Below are positions 56,552-64,000 of a stretch of 64,000 bases of DNA, piece by piece. Source of the DNA: Flavobacterium hibernum (GTDB lineage: Bacteria; Bacteroidota; Bacteroidia; Flavobacteriales; Flavobacteriaceae). The translations under genes and the position numbers were made by a program. The DNA lies in NCBI RefSeq assembly GCF_000832125.1, contig NZ_JPRK01000011.1, positions 310,001 to 374,000 on the forward strand, in the 5' to 3' direction. Under the pieces are notes generated by a model. The model saw only the letters and a program-made list of their open reading frames with translations. It made no database searches and was not told the origin of the DNA. Within the stretch, counting starts at the first letter, position 1. The number at the start of each line of letters is the position of its first letter.

Positions 56552-56706
56552 TTTAGATTATTAGACTTCTTAGATTGTTAGAATATTAGATTTTAAACAA
56601 GATTGAAGAATAAAAACATCAAATAAAAAATCCGCTTAGATCAGTGTCATCTGTGTGCTATAATTAAGCATTCATTTTAGAATAAAATCTGAAATCAAAA
56701 AATCAA

Positions 56707-58335
56707 ATGAAATTAAAATTTTACATATTTTTATTTTTACTTTCCTCATCTATTTTTGCCCAGCAAAAACAAGTAGAGACAAGCATTGATACTACAAAAA
56801 ATAAAATTGGAGCTGAGTTTAAGTTAACGCTTAAAACTGTCGTGAGTTCAAAATCGAAAGTTGTTTTCCCTAAACTAAAAACGATTGGTCCGCTAGAAGT
56901 TATTCAATCCTATCCAATTGACACCGTAAAAAAAGATGGTAATTACGAGCTAATCAAAAAATACGGTTTGACTCAATTTGATTCTGGAAAATATACCATT
57001 CCGAGTATTAAAATTTTAATTGATAAAAAACCTTATTTATCAGATTCTATTCGTGTTGAAGTTGCCAATGTAAAAGTTGATACGTTGCAACAAAAAATGT
57101 ACGATATTAAGGATATTACTGGACCTGAAAGCAATAACGATTGGTTAGTTTATCTTTTAATTATACTGGTTATTATCGGAATTGGTGCTTTTGTTTATTG
57201 GTTTGTTAAAAAACGTCAACAGAAAAAAATCACCGAGGAAGTTTATAAAACACCTATCGAAAAAGCGACAAGCTTACTTAATAACTTAGAACAAAAAGAA
57301 CTGGTTCAAAAAGGTGAAATTAAAGAATACTATAGCGAACTTACAGATATCGCTCGTAATTATATTGAAGAAGCGATTCATATTCCAGCAATGGAAAGCA
57401 CGACTTCTGAATTGATTCAAGCAATTAGAACTGCTTCGACCAAAAAGAAAATGACGCTAACGCCAGAAACCGTTGAAAACTTAGAACGTGTTTTACGTCA
57501 GGCCGATTTAGTAAAATTTGCGAAATCTAAACCTCTTGAATTTGAAATTACCGAAGATCGAAATAAAATTCAAAAAGTAATTTTGACACTTGATAATGCG
57601 ATCCCAACAGAAGTTCCTGAAGAAGAAAATCAATTATTGAATGAGGCTCAAAAACAAAAACAAATCAAGCTTCAATTACTAAAAAAGCGCAACAAACGCA
57701 TCGCTATAGCAGTTGGAACAGTTTTATTTTTATTGATCGCCACTACAGCATTCTTTATCGTTACAAAAGGATTCAAATATGTTAAGGATAATGTTATTGG
57801 ACATCCAACTAAAGAATTATTAGAAGGGCAATGGGTAAAAAGTGAATATGGTAATCCAGGCATTTTAATCGAAACTCCAAAGGTTTTAAAACGAATGGAT
57901 ACGCAAAAAGTATTACCTAAAGAAGCAATGGCTTTGATTAAGGAAATGCAGCTTTTTACATACGGAAGTATGATTGATAACTTCTACGTTACGGTGTCAA
58001 CCAGTAAATTTAAAAATCCGACTGATATTGATTTAGCAAAAGCGCTAGAAGGAACTTTAAAAATAATTGAAGTTCAAGGAGGTCAAAATATTATCGTAAA
58101 ACAAGAAGATTTCCAAACTGGGCAAGGTATTCAAGGATTAAAAGGATATGGAACAATGACGGTTTTAAATCCTGTTGATAAAACAAGTGAAAAGGCATAT
58201 TACGAAATTTTACTTTTCAAACAAGATCAAGGATTACAACAAATCATGATTTTACACGAAGAAGGCGATACGTATTCGAATGACATTACAACTCGAATTT
58301 TAAATTCTGTTGAACTTAGAAAAGCAAGCAACTAA
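56707..58335 (+). CDS. BatD-like membrane protein with two transmembrane segments
   Basis: A 542-residue protein: signal peptide (cleavage near I-F-A-Q, residues 16-19), a short BatD-like beta domain (about 20-125), transmembrane segment 1 (about 146-167), a cytosolic part of about 160 residues that ends charged, transmembrane segment 2 (about 331-353), and a periplasmic C-terminal domain of about 185 residues. It lies between the DUF58 gene and batA, and its stop overlaps the batA start by one base. It is clearly a Bat-system component, but I have no established symbol for it. Confidence 0.8.
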   Translation: MKLKFYIFLFLLSSSIFAQQKQVETSIDTTKNKIGAEFKLTLKTVVSSKSKVVFPKLKTIGPLEVIQSYPIDTVKKDGNYELIKKYGLTQFDSGKYTIPSIKILIDKKPYLSDSIRVEVANVKVDTLQQKMYDIKDITGPESNNDWLVYLLIILVIIGIGAFVYWFVKKRQQKKITEEVYKTPIEKATSLLNNLEQKELVQKGEIKEYYSELTDIARNYIEEAIHIPAMESTTSELIQAIRTASTKKKMTLTPETVENLERVLRQADLVKFAKSKPLEFEITEDRNKIQKVILTLDNAIPTEVPEEENQLLNEAQKQKQIKLQLLKKRNKRIAIAVGTVLFLLIATTAFFIVTKGFKYVKDNVIGHPTKELLEGQWVKSEYGNPGILIETPKVLKRMDTQKVLPKEAMALIKEMQLFTYGSMIDNFYVTVSTSKFKNPTDIDLAKALEGTLKIIEVQGGQNIIVKQEDFQTGQGIQGLKGYGTMTVLNPVDKTSEKAYYEILLFKQDQGLQQIMILHEEGDTYSNDITTRILNSVELRKASN

Positions 58336-59336
58336 TGAATAAAATAACTTTTTTAAATCCAGAATTCTTTTGGTTGTTTCTATTGATTCCAATTGCTATT
58401 GCTTGGTTCTTCTGGAAACGCAATCAGCAATCGGCTACTTTAAAGATGAGTTCAACTCAGGGCTTTAAAAACAGCGAATCATGGTTAACAAAGCTAAAAC
58501 CTGCTTTGTATGTTTTTAGAGTTATTGCTTTGAGTTCGTTAATTATTGCTCTTGCTAGACCAAGAACTGTAGATATAAGCAATCAGACCAAAACGACAAA
58601 AGGAATTGATATTGTAATGGCAATTGACGTTTCGGGAAGTATGCTTGCCAAAGATTTAAAGCCTAACCGTATGGAAGCTTTAAAAAAAGTGGCCGCTGAA
58701 TTTGTGGGAGAAAGACCAAATGACAGAGTTGGATTGGTTTTATATGCTTCTGAAGCTTATACAAAAACACCGGTAACTAGTGATAAAGCGATTATTCTAG
58801 AAGCGATTAAAGACATTAAATACGATACTGCTTTACAAGATGGAACCGGAATTGGGATGGGTTTAGCAACTGCTGTAAATCGTCTTAAAGATAGTAAAGC
58901 CAAAAGCAAAGTAATTATCCTGATGACGGATGGTGTTAATAATGCCGGTTTTATTGAACCTGAAACAGCAGCCGATATTGCAAAACAATACGGAATTAAA
59001 GTTTACACGATTGGAATTGGAACCAACGGAATGGCGCCATCTCCATATGCTTATGCACCAAATGGAGGATTTTTATTTAAAATGCAAAAAGTAGAAATCG
59101 ACGAGCAATTAATGAAAACTATTGCACGTAAAACAGATGGAACTTATTTTAGAGCAACGAGTAATGATAGATTGGCAGAAATATATAAAGCCATCAACAA
59201 ATTAGAAACTACTGAAATTCAAGAATTAAAATTCTACGATTACGACGAAAAATACAGAGGTTTTGTTTTACTTGCAGCCTTTTTATTATTGTTAGAAGTA
59301 GGTTTACGAAATACGGTTTACAGAAGCTTTATTTAA
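58335..59336 (+). CDS. batA: BatA, von Willebrand A protein
   Basis: A 333-residue inner-membrane protein with an N-terminal BatA helix (L-N-P-E-F-F-W-L-F-L-L-I-P), a second helix near residue 60-77, a von Willebrand A domain with the complete metal motif D-V-S-G-S (about residues 96-100), T-D-G near residue 198, and a C-terminal helix. Bat proteins support aerotolerance in Bacteroides and act with MoxR. The ATG overlaps the preceding stop codon. Confidence 0.92.
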   Translation: MNKITFLNPEFFWLFLLIPIAIAWFFWKRNQQSATLKMSSTQGFKNSESWLTKLKPALYVFRVIALSSLIIALARPRTVDISNQTKTTKGIDIVMAIDVSGSMLAKDLKPNRMEALKKVAAEFVGERPNDRVGLVLYASEAYTKTPVTSDKAIILEAIKDIKYDTALQDGTGIGMGLATAVNRLKDSKAKSKVIILMTDGVNNAGFIEPETAADIAKQYGIKVYTIGIGTNGMAPSPYAYAPNGGFLFKMQKVEIDEQLMKTIARKTDGTYFRATSNDRLAEIYKAINKLETTEIQELKFYDYDEKYRGFVLLAAFLLLLEVGLRNTVYRSFI

Positions 59337-59412
59337 AATATTTTAGTCTCAGTCTCAGTACTCAGTAAATCACTGAAAACTGTGACCGAAAACTGAAAAC
59401 TAGAATTAAAAA

Positions 59413-60447
59413 ATGGAATTAGACGAAAAAAAATATTTATACCTTTTATTCTTACTACCAATTGTGGTATGTGTTTTTCTTTTCAATATGTATTGGAAAA
59501 GAAAAAAACAGCTTGAATTTGGTGATCTAGAAATGGTAAAAAAACTAAGCCCGGAGCGCTCTGTTTTTAAACCTGTATTAAAAATATCTGTGTTTCTTTT
59601 GGCACTTGCCTGTTTAATTATCGGATTAGTAAATCCGAAAATTGGAACAAAAATGGAAACCGTAAAACGTGAAGGTATTGATATTGTTTTTGCAGTAGAC
59701 GTTTCTAAAAGTATGCTTGCCGAAGATATCGCACCAAGTCGTTTAGAAAAAAGTAAACAACTGGTTTCGCAAATCATCAATAATTTAGGAAGCGACAGAA
59801 TAGGAATTGTAGCTTATGCCGGAAGTGCATTCCCGGTTTTACCAATTACTTCTGATTATAGTGTTGCAAAAATGTTCTTGCAAAGTATGACTCCAGATAT
59901 GGTTTCATCTCAAGGGACTTCTCTTGACGAAGCTATTAGATTGTCATCGACTTATTTCAACGAAAAAAGCAAAACCAGCAAATTATTGATTTTAATTTCT
60001 GATGGAGAAGATCATTCTGAAGGAGCATCGGCAGCCGCAGAAGAGGCTAATAAAATGGGAATGAAAATCATAACCATTGGTGTTGGAACAGAAAAAGGTG
60101 GAACAATTCCGTTAAAAGAAAATGGCGTAGTTAAAGGTTATCAAAAAGATCAAAACGGCGCAACAGTTATTACAAAGCTTAATCAGGAAGGTTTAAAAAC
60201 CATTGCAAAAGCCACAAAAGGTGGTTATGTTTATGGAGGAAATACAAAAGAAGTTCTGGAATATATAAAAAACGCTTTAAACAACATTCAGAAAACTGAA
60301 TTTGAAGCTACTCAAATGGCCGATTTTCAATCGCAATATCAATGGTTTATTGGCTTTGCTTTCTTATTATTGTTTATTGACATTTTCCTTTTAGAAAGAA
60401 AAACAAATTGGATAAAAGAGTTGAATTTATTCAACGAAAAGAAATAA
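59413..60447 (+). CDS. batB: BatB, von Willebrand A protein
   Basis: A 344-residue inner-membrane protein of the same plan as BatA: two N-terminal helices (residues about 9-26 and 55-74), a von Willebrand A domain with metal motif D-V-S-K-S (about residues 96-100), S-D-G-E-D near residue 197 and a C-terminal helix. BatA and BatB are thought to pair. The spacer before it is made of cagtctcagtactcagt-like words. Confidence 0.92.
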   Translation: MELDEKKYLYLLFLLPIVVCVFLFNMYWKRKKQLEFGDLEMVKKLSPERSVFKPVLKISVFLLALACLIIGLVNPKIGTKMETVKREGIDIVFAVDVSKSMLAEDIAPSRLEKSKQLVSQIINNLGSDRIGIVAYAGSAFPVLPITSDYSVAKMFLQSMTPDMVSSQGTSLDEAIRLSSTYFNEKSKTSKLLILISDGEDHSEGASAAAEEANKMGMKIITIGVGTEKGGTIPLKENGVVKGYQKDQNGATVITKLNQEGLKTIAKATKGGYVYGGNTKEVLEYIKNALNNIQKTEFEATQMADFQSQYQWFIGFAFLLLFIDIFLLERKTNWIKELNLFNEKK

Positions 60448-60489
60448 TTGCTCTGATTAAATTCGGAACAAAAAATTAAAAAAATTAGA

Positions 60490-61257
60490 ATGAAAAATTT
60501 ACTTCTTTATATTTTACTAACGTTTTCTTTGGCAGTTTCTGCTCAGGAAAAGGACAAAACATTGCCTGATGCCAATGAAGAATATAAGCAGAATAAATTT
60601 GCTGATGCTGAAGCTAATTATCGAATTTCGGAATCAAAATTTCCAAAACGTGCAACTGCTCCTTATAATTTAGGAAACACCATTTACAAACAAAATCAAA
60701 CTTCTGAAGCTAAATATGCTTATGCGAAAGCGATAAAAAATGCTAAAACAAGACCTGAAAAACATAAAGCATTTCACAATTTAGGGAATGTTTTTATGAA
60801 AGAGAAAAACTATACGCAAGCTGTTGAAGCTTACAAGGAAGCTTTGCGTAACGACCCTACTGACGACGAAACTCGTTACAACTATGCTTTAGCAAAACAA
60901 AAGCTAAAAGAAAATCCTCCTAAAAACGATCAAAACAAAGACAAGGATAAAAAGGATAAGGACAAAAATAAAGACAAAGATAAGGACAAGGATAAAAATA
61001 AAGATAAAGACAAGGATAAGGACAAAAAAGACGACAAAGGCGACAAAGACAAGGACAAAAAGGATGGTAAAAATGACCCTAAAAAAGATGACAAGTCTGA
61101 TAACAAAGGTGAACCAAAACCACAGCCCGGCGGAATCTCAAAAGAACGAGTTCAGAATTTATTGGATGCTGTAAACAACGAAGAAAAGAAAATTCAGGAT
61201 AAAGTAAACGCCCAAAAAGTAAAAGGAAATCCTAGAAAAACTGAGAAAGATTGGTAG
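60490..61257 (+). CDS. batC: BatC, TPR protein with a long lysine/aspartate tract
   Basis: A 255-residue exported protein with a signal peptide (cleavage near V-S-A-Q, residues 16-19), about three tetratricopeptide repeats (about 25-140), a lysine/aspartate-rich tract of about 60 residues (147-205) and a conserved C-terminal segment G-I-S-K-E-R-V-Q-N-L-L-D (215-226). The tract is made from gacaag/gataaa-type codons and may vary in length between strains. BatC is a periplasmic TPR component of the Bat operon. It lies 42 bases after batB. Confidence 0.9.
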   Translation: MKNLLLYILLTFSLAVSAQEKDKTLPDANEEYKQNKFADAEANYRISESKFPKRATAPYNLGNTIYKQNQTSEAKYAYAKAIKNAKTRPEKHKAFHNLGNVFMKEKNYTQAVEAYKEALRNDPTDDETRYNYALAKQKLKENPPKNDQNKDKDKKDKDKNKDKDKDKDKNKDKDKDKDKKDDKGDKDKDKKDGKNDPKKDDKSDNKGEPKPQPGGISKERVQNLLDAVNNEEKKIQDKVNAQKVKGNPRKTEKDW

Positions 61258-61379
61258 TATTTTGGGTTAATCGTTTATTCGTTTAACTGTTAATTCGGAT
61301 AAGCAATAAAACTGCAAAAAAAACGATTAAACAATTTACCAATTAAACGATTAAACATAAACAACGATTAAACAATTTA
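61258..61379. repeat. Spacer with acgattaaacaattt words
   Basis: Three to four imperfect copies of the acgattaaacaattta word lie in this 122-base spacer between batC and batD (61321-61379). No coding frame. Confidence 0.5.
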
Positions 61380-63122
61380 ATGAAAAGATATTTAATTCTA
61401 TTACTATTCACTTTTCAAGGACTTATGGCTCAAGTTCAATTTGAAGCCAGAGTTAGCAAAAATACGCTTGGAGTAAACGAAAGACTCCGCATTGACTTTA
61501 TCATGAATGTTGATGGGGACAACTTTGACCAACCTGCATTTGAAGGTTTCAAAATAGTAGCAGGACCAAGTCAGCAAATAAGTCAGTCTTGGGTCAACGG
61601 AAGAAGTTCTTTTCAAAAAATTTACTCTTATATTTTACAACCTGACAAAAAGGGAACTGTAACTATTAAGCAAGCTGCAATTGAATATAACGGTCAGATT
61701 TATAAAACTGCGCCTATAAAAATCGTTGTTACCAATGCCGTTGCACAAGAAAGAGATCTTAATGACAGACCACAAGGATCCGGAAATGAGATGTTGAATC
61801 TTGTTGCCGAAATTTCAAAAACTTCACCTTATTTAAATGAACCAATTACGGTTGTATATAAGCTATACTTCAATAATATTAACGTAACCGGTTTTAAAGA
61901 ACTTGCTAAACCTAAATACAATGATTTCTGGAATCAGAATATTGATATTAAGCAATTAGCCGTTGAAGAAGGAAGTTATCAAGGTCAAAGATGCTATTTT
62001 GTGATCTTAAAAAAGACCATTTTATATCCTCAAAAATCAGGAAGATTAACGATCGAACCGCTTTCACTAGACATTGGTGTACAATTACCAACAAATCGTC
62101 GCGATATGTTTGGTCAAATGATTATTACAGATGACAACAAGGTAGTTTCGGCCGGAGCCAAAACAATCAATGTAAGACCGTTGCCAGAATCTAACAAACC
62201 TGTAGATTTTAGTGGTGCTGTTGGTAAGTTTGATTTTACAGTTACGCCTTCAAAAACGACTCTTAAAAACGGAGAAAGTTTAGATTTAATTGTTACCGCT
62301 TCTGGAACTGGAAACATGAAGTTATTTACGTTACCAAAACCTGTTGTGCCAAATGCATTAGAAATGTACGATCCTGTTCATGACGAAAAAGTGACTACTT
62401 CGCTAGCCGGAATGTCAGGAAAAATAACAGATAAGTACACTATAATTCCACAATACAAAGGGAAATATGCTATAAAACCAATGCAGTTTTCTTATTTTGA
62501 TTTGAACTCAGGTTCTTATAAAACGATCACTTCGCCGGAAATCATGGTAGACGTTTTAGATGGTCCTGTTCAAGCAGAAACAAATGCAACTGTATCTAAA
62601 AATGTAATTTCGAAAACAGAGCAATTTAAATATATCAAACCTAAAACAACTTTAGTTTCAATCGCTAAAAATGATTTCTTAGGGTCTAATTTGTATTACA
62701 CTTTACTTTTCTTGCCTTTTATAATTATACCAATTATTATTCTAGCTAAGAAGAAAAAAGAAGCTATTGACGGCGATATTACTGGTAACCGAATTAGAAT
62801 GAATAATAAATTGGCGAAGAAATATTTATCTCAAGCCAAGAAACAAATCAATAATAAAGAAGCCTTTTATATTGCTTTGGAAAAAGCGATGCATAATTTC
62901 TTAAAAGCGAAATTACACATTGAAACTTCGGAGATGAGCAAAGACAATATTCAGGAATTGTTGTTATCAAGAAATGCAAATCCAGAACAGGTTCAAAGTT
63001 TTATTGATTTGACTGAAAACTGCGAATTTGCACGTTATGCTCCGGCATCGAGTGCGTCTATTCAGCAAGATTACGACAAAGCTGTTTTGATTATTTCAGC
63101 ATTAGAAAAACAAATCGTTTAA
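61380..63122 (+). CDS. batD: BatD, large exported protein
   Basis: A 580-residue protein with a signal peptide (cleavage near L-M-A-Q, residues 15-18), a long beta-rich periplasmic part (about 20-430), one transmembrane segment (about 439-457, L-L-F-L-P-F-I-I-I-P-I-I-I) and a cytosolic tail with C-E-F-A-R-Y-A near residue 550. BatD proteins are conserved in the Bat operon but of unsettled function; periplasmic contact with BatA/B is assumed. The gene ends 9 bases before the palindrome copy at 63132. Confidence 0.9.
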   Translation: MKRYLILLLFTFQGLMAQVQFEARVSKNTLGVNERLRIDFIMNVDGDNFDQPAFEGFKIVAGPSQQISQSWVNGRSSFQKIYSYILQPDKKGTVTIKQAAIEYNGQIYKTAPIKIVVTNAVAQERDLNDRPQGSGNEMLNLVAEISKTSPYLNEPITVVYKLYFNNINVTGFKELAKPKYNDFWNQNIDIKQLAVEEGSYQGQRCYFVILKKTILYPQKSGRLTIEPLSLDIGVQLPTNRRDMFGQMIITDDNKVVSAGAKTINVRPLPESNKPVDFSGAVGKFDFTVTPSKTTLKNGESLDLIVTASGTGNMKLFTLPKPVVPNALEMYDPVHDEKVTTSLAGMSGKITDKYTIIPQYKGKYAIKPMQFSYFDLNSGSYKTITSPEIMVDVLDGPVQAETNATVSKNVISKTEQFKYIKPKTTLVSIAKNDFLGSNLYYTLLFLPFIIIPIIILAKKKKEAIDGDITGNRIRMNNKLAKKYLSQAKKQINNKEAFYIALEKAMHNFLKAKLHIETSEMSKDNIQELLLSRNANPEQVQSFIDLTENCEFARYAPASSASIQQDYDKAVLIISALEKQIV

Positions 63123-63131
63123 ACTTAATAC

Positions 63132-63164
63132 AAACCCGACAGGTTTTAAAAACCTGTCGGGTTT
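63132..63164. repeat. 33-base perfect palindrome, copy 2
   Basis: Identical to the copy at 22894-22926, here between batD and batE inside one operon. Its tail has only a short T-stretch (gggttt then aaag), so full termination is unlikely and a processing or partial-attenuation role is possible. Confidence 0.85.
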
Positions 63165-63176
63165 AAAGAAAATAAA

Positions 63177-63923
63177 ATGAAAAATATAGTATATCTCTTT
63201 TTATTAATCTCTCAGGTTTTCTTTGCTCAAAGCAGCTTTGAAAAAGGAAATGCTTTGTATCAAAAGGGACAATATCAGCAAGCTGTTAATGTGTACGAAA
63301 GCATTATTAAGGAAGACAAACAACAATCGGCTGAATTGTATTTTAACTTAGCTAATAGTTATTACAAGCTTAACAAAGTAGCGCCTTCTATTTATAATTA
63401 TGAGAAAGCATTAGTTTTAAAACCTCACGATCCAGATGTTTTAAACAACTTGAAGTTTGCCAAAAAACTAACTATTGACGAAATTAAAGAAGTACCAAAA
63501 GTTGGTTTTGCCAAACTGATTCAGAATTTTACAGGTATTTTTAATTATAACACTTGGGCAAAAATCTCAGTAGGAATTGCATTTGCCTTCTTATTGGCAT
63601 TTATCGGATATTACTTTTCGCAGCTTACACTTTCAAAAAGAATCTATTTCATTATAATGTTTGTTCTTTTGGTCGCTTTACTTTTGAGTCTTTCAGCCGG
63701 AATGTCTGAAAAAAGTCATTTCGATAACGATCGTCCAGCAATTGTTTTTGCCGAATTAAGTGAAGTACACAGCGAACCGCGAAAAGCCGGTTCAGCCATT
63801 TTATTGTTGCATGAAGGCGCTAAAGTTTATGTTAAGGAAACTGTAGGTCAATGGAAGAAAATTGAATTAACAGATGGAACTGAAGGCTGGATTGAGAGTA
63901 CAACAATTAAAGAAGTGAAATAA
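63177..63923 (+). CDS. batE: BatE, TPR and SH3 protein
   Basis: A 248-residue protein: signal peptide (cleavage near F-F-A-Q, residues 15-18), tetratricopeptide repeats (about 20-95, with Y-F-N-L-A-N-S-Y-Y-K-L), two transmembrane segments (about 125-146 and 154-176), and a C-terminal SH3-like domain (about 185-248, ending G-W-I-E-S-T-T-I-K). This layout is typical for BatE, the last gene of the Bat operon. It starts 12 bases after the palindrome. Confidence 0.9.
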   Translation: MKNIVYLFLLISQVFFAQSSFEKGNALYQKGQYQQAVNVYESIIKEDKQQSAELYFNLANSYYKLNKVAPSIYNYEKALVLKPHDPDVLNNLKFAKKLTIDEIKEVPKVGFAKLIQNFTGIFNYNTWAKISVGIAFAFLLAFIGYYFSQLTLSKRIYFIIMFVLLVALLLSLSAGMSEKSHFDNDRPAIVFAELSEVHSEPRKAGSAILLLHEGAKVYVKETVGQWKKIELTDGTEGWIESTTIKEVK

Positions 63924-63943
63924 AATTTTAAAACTTCAAATAA

Positions 63944-63990
63944 AAAAATCCCAAATTCCAATTTTATAAACTGGAGTTTGGGATTTTTTT
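63944..63990. terminator. Terminator after batE
   Basis: Arms aaaaaaatcccaaa and tttgggattttttt surround a loop of about 20 bases that itself has partial pairing; it ends in T and can serve both strands. Confidence 0.85.
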
Positions 63991-64000
63991 ATCATTATGA

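Noticed and set aside
60928..61104. Repeat array of CRISPR or satellite type in batC
   Set aside because: The repeat is in frame and encodes a lysine/aspartate linker; there are no spacers and no cas genes.
1..64000. Prophage, insertion sequence, integron or defence island
   Set aside because: No transposase, integrase, phage structural or restriction gene was recognised; the tail-fibre-like proteins carry signal peptides and stand alone.

Overview
The window looks like a piece of chromosome from a Flavobacterium or a close relative in Bacteroidota. The evidence is the AT-rich sequence and promoters of the Bacteroidota type (TTG, about 19-21 bases, TAnnTTTG). In addition there is a SusD-like lipoprotein, a protein with a type IX secretion C-terminal domain that matches PorZ, a MoxR/Bat aerotolerance operon, succinate dehydrogenase in the C-A-B order, and many secreted proteins whose signal peptides end in Ala-Gln. 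I found no rRNA, tRNA, CRISPR array, insertion sequence or prophage. Most of the window is ordinary core genome, with a few accessory patches.

Layout. Positions 1-10.7 kb hold a catabolic locus: the end of a susD gene, a GntP-type permease, a RidA-family protein, a PfkB-type sugar kinase, a KDPG-aldolase-type enzyme, a PLP enzyme of the D-threonine aldolase/D-serine dehydratase type and an M19 dipeptidase, all on the plus strand. A convergent DeoR-type repressor follows, then a divergent GH20 hexosaminidase with a PA14 domain. The set fits uptake and beta-elimination of a hydroxylated D-amino acid or 2-amino-sugar acid to a 2-keto acid, which is then phosphorylated and cleaved; the true substrate is not known. 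Positions 10.8-16 kb hold sdhB-sdhA-sdhC and an HMG-CoA synthase.

Positions 16.1-22.8 kb are accessory: two tandem secreted paralogues, one broken at a run of seven G, small exported proteins, a membrane-bound LytTR regulator with a likely operator in front of its membrane-protein neighbour, two GNAT acetyltransferases and an XRE regulator. At 22.8-23.2 kb a gene-free stretch carries a 33-base palindrome (an identical copy lies at 63.1 kb) and a structured RNA-like element. Positions 23.3-27.5 kb hold an Xaa-Pro aminopeptidase, two alpha/beta hydrolases and a small ABC system.

Positions 27.5-36.3 kb hold an AddB-like and an AddA-like nuclease/helicase on either side of an OmpA-family protein and kbl. 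Positions 36.5-42.4 kb hold lspA, a small protein, a pair of Roadblock/LC7-like proteins, a cysteine-poor DksA-like protein and ileS. Positions 42.5-54.4 kb hold recO, an acyltransferase, porZ, gdhA, an outer-membrane family protein, a trans-sulfuration enzyme, a DUF3298-type lipoprotein, a Schlafen-like AlbA_2 protein, an SDR and an aldo-keto reductase. From 54.6 kb to the end runs the MoxR-DUF58-BatD-like-BatA-B-C-D-E operon.

Many spacers are built from short repeated words that form long hairpins (for example at 1269-1400, 3253-3448, 25551-25670 and 53386-53447). The best regulatory signals are a promoter with a dyad in its spacer at 18761-18790, LytTR-type direct repeats at 20372-20406, and full-consensus promoters for ompA and pepP. 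All function calls are from sequence reading alone; no database search was run.
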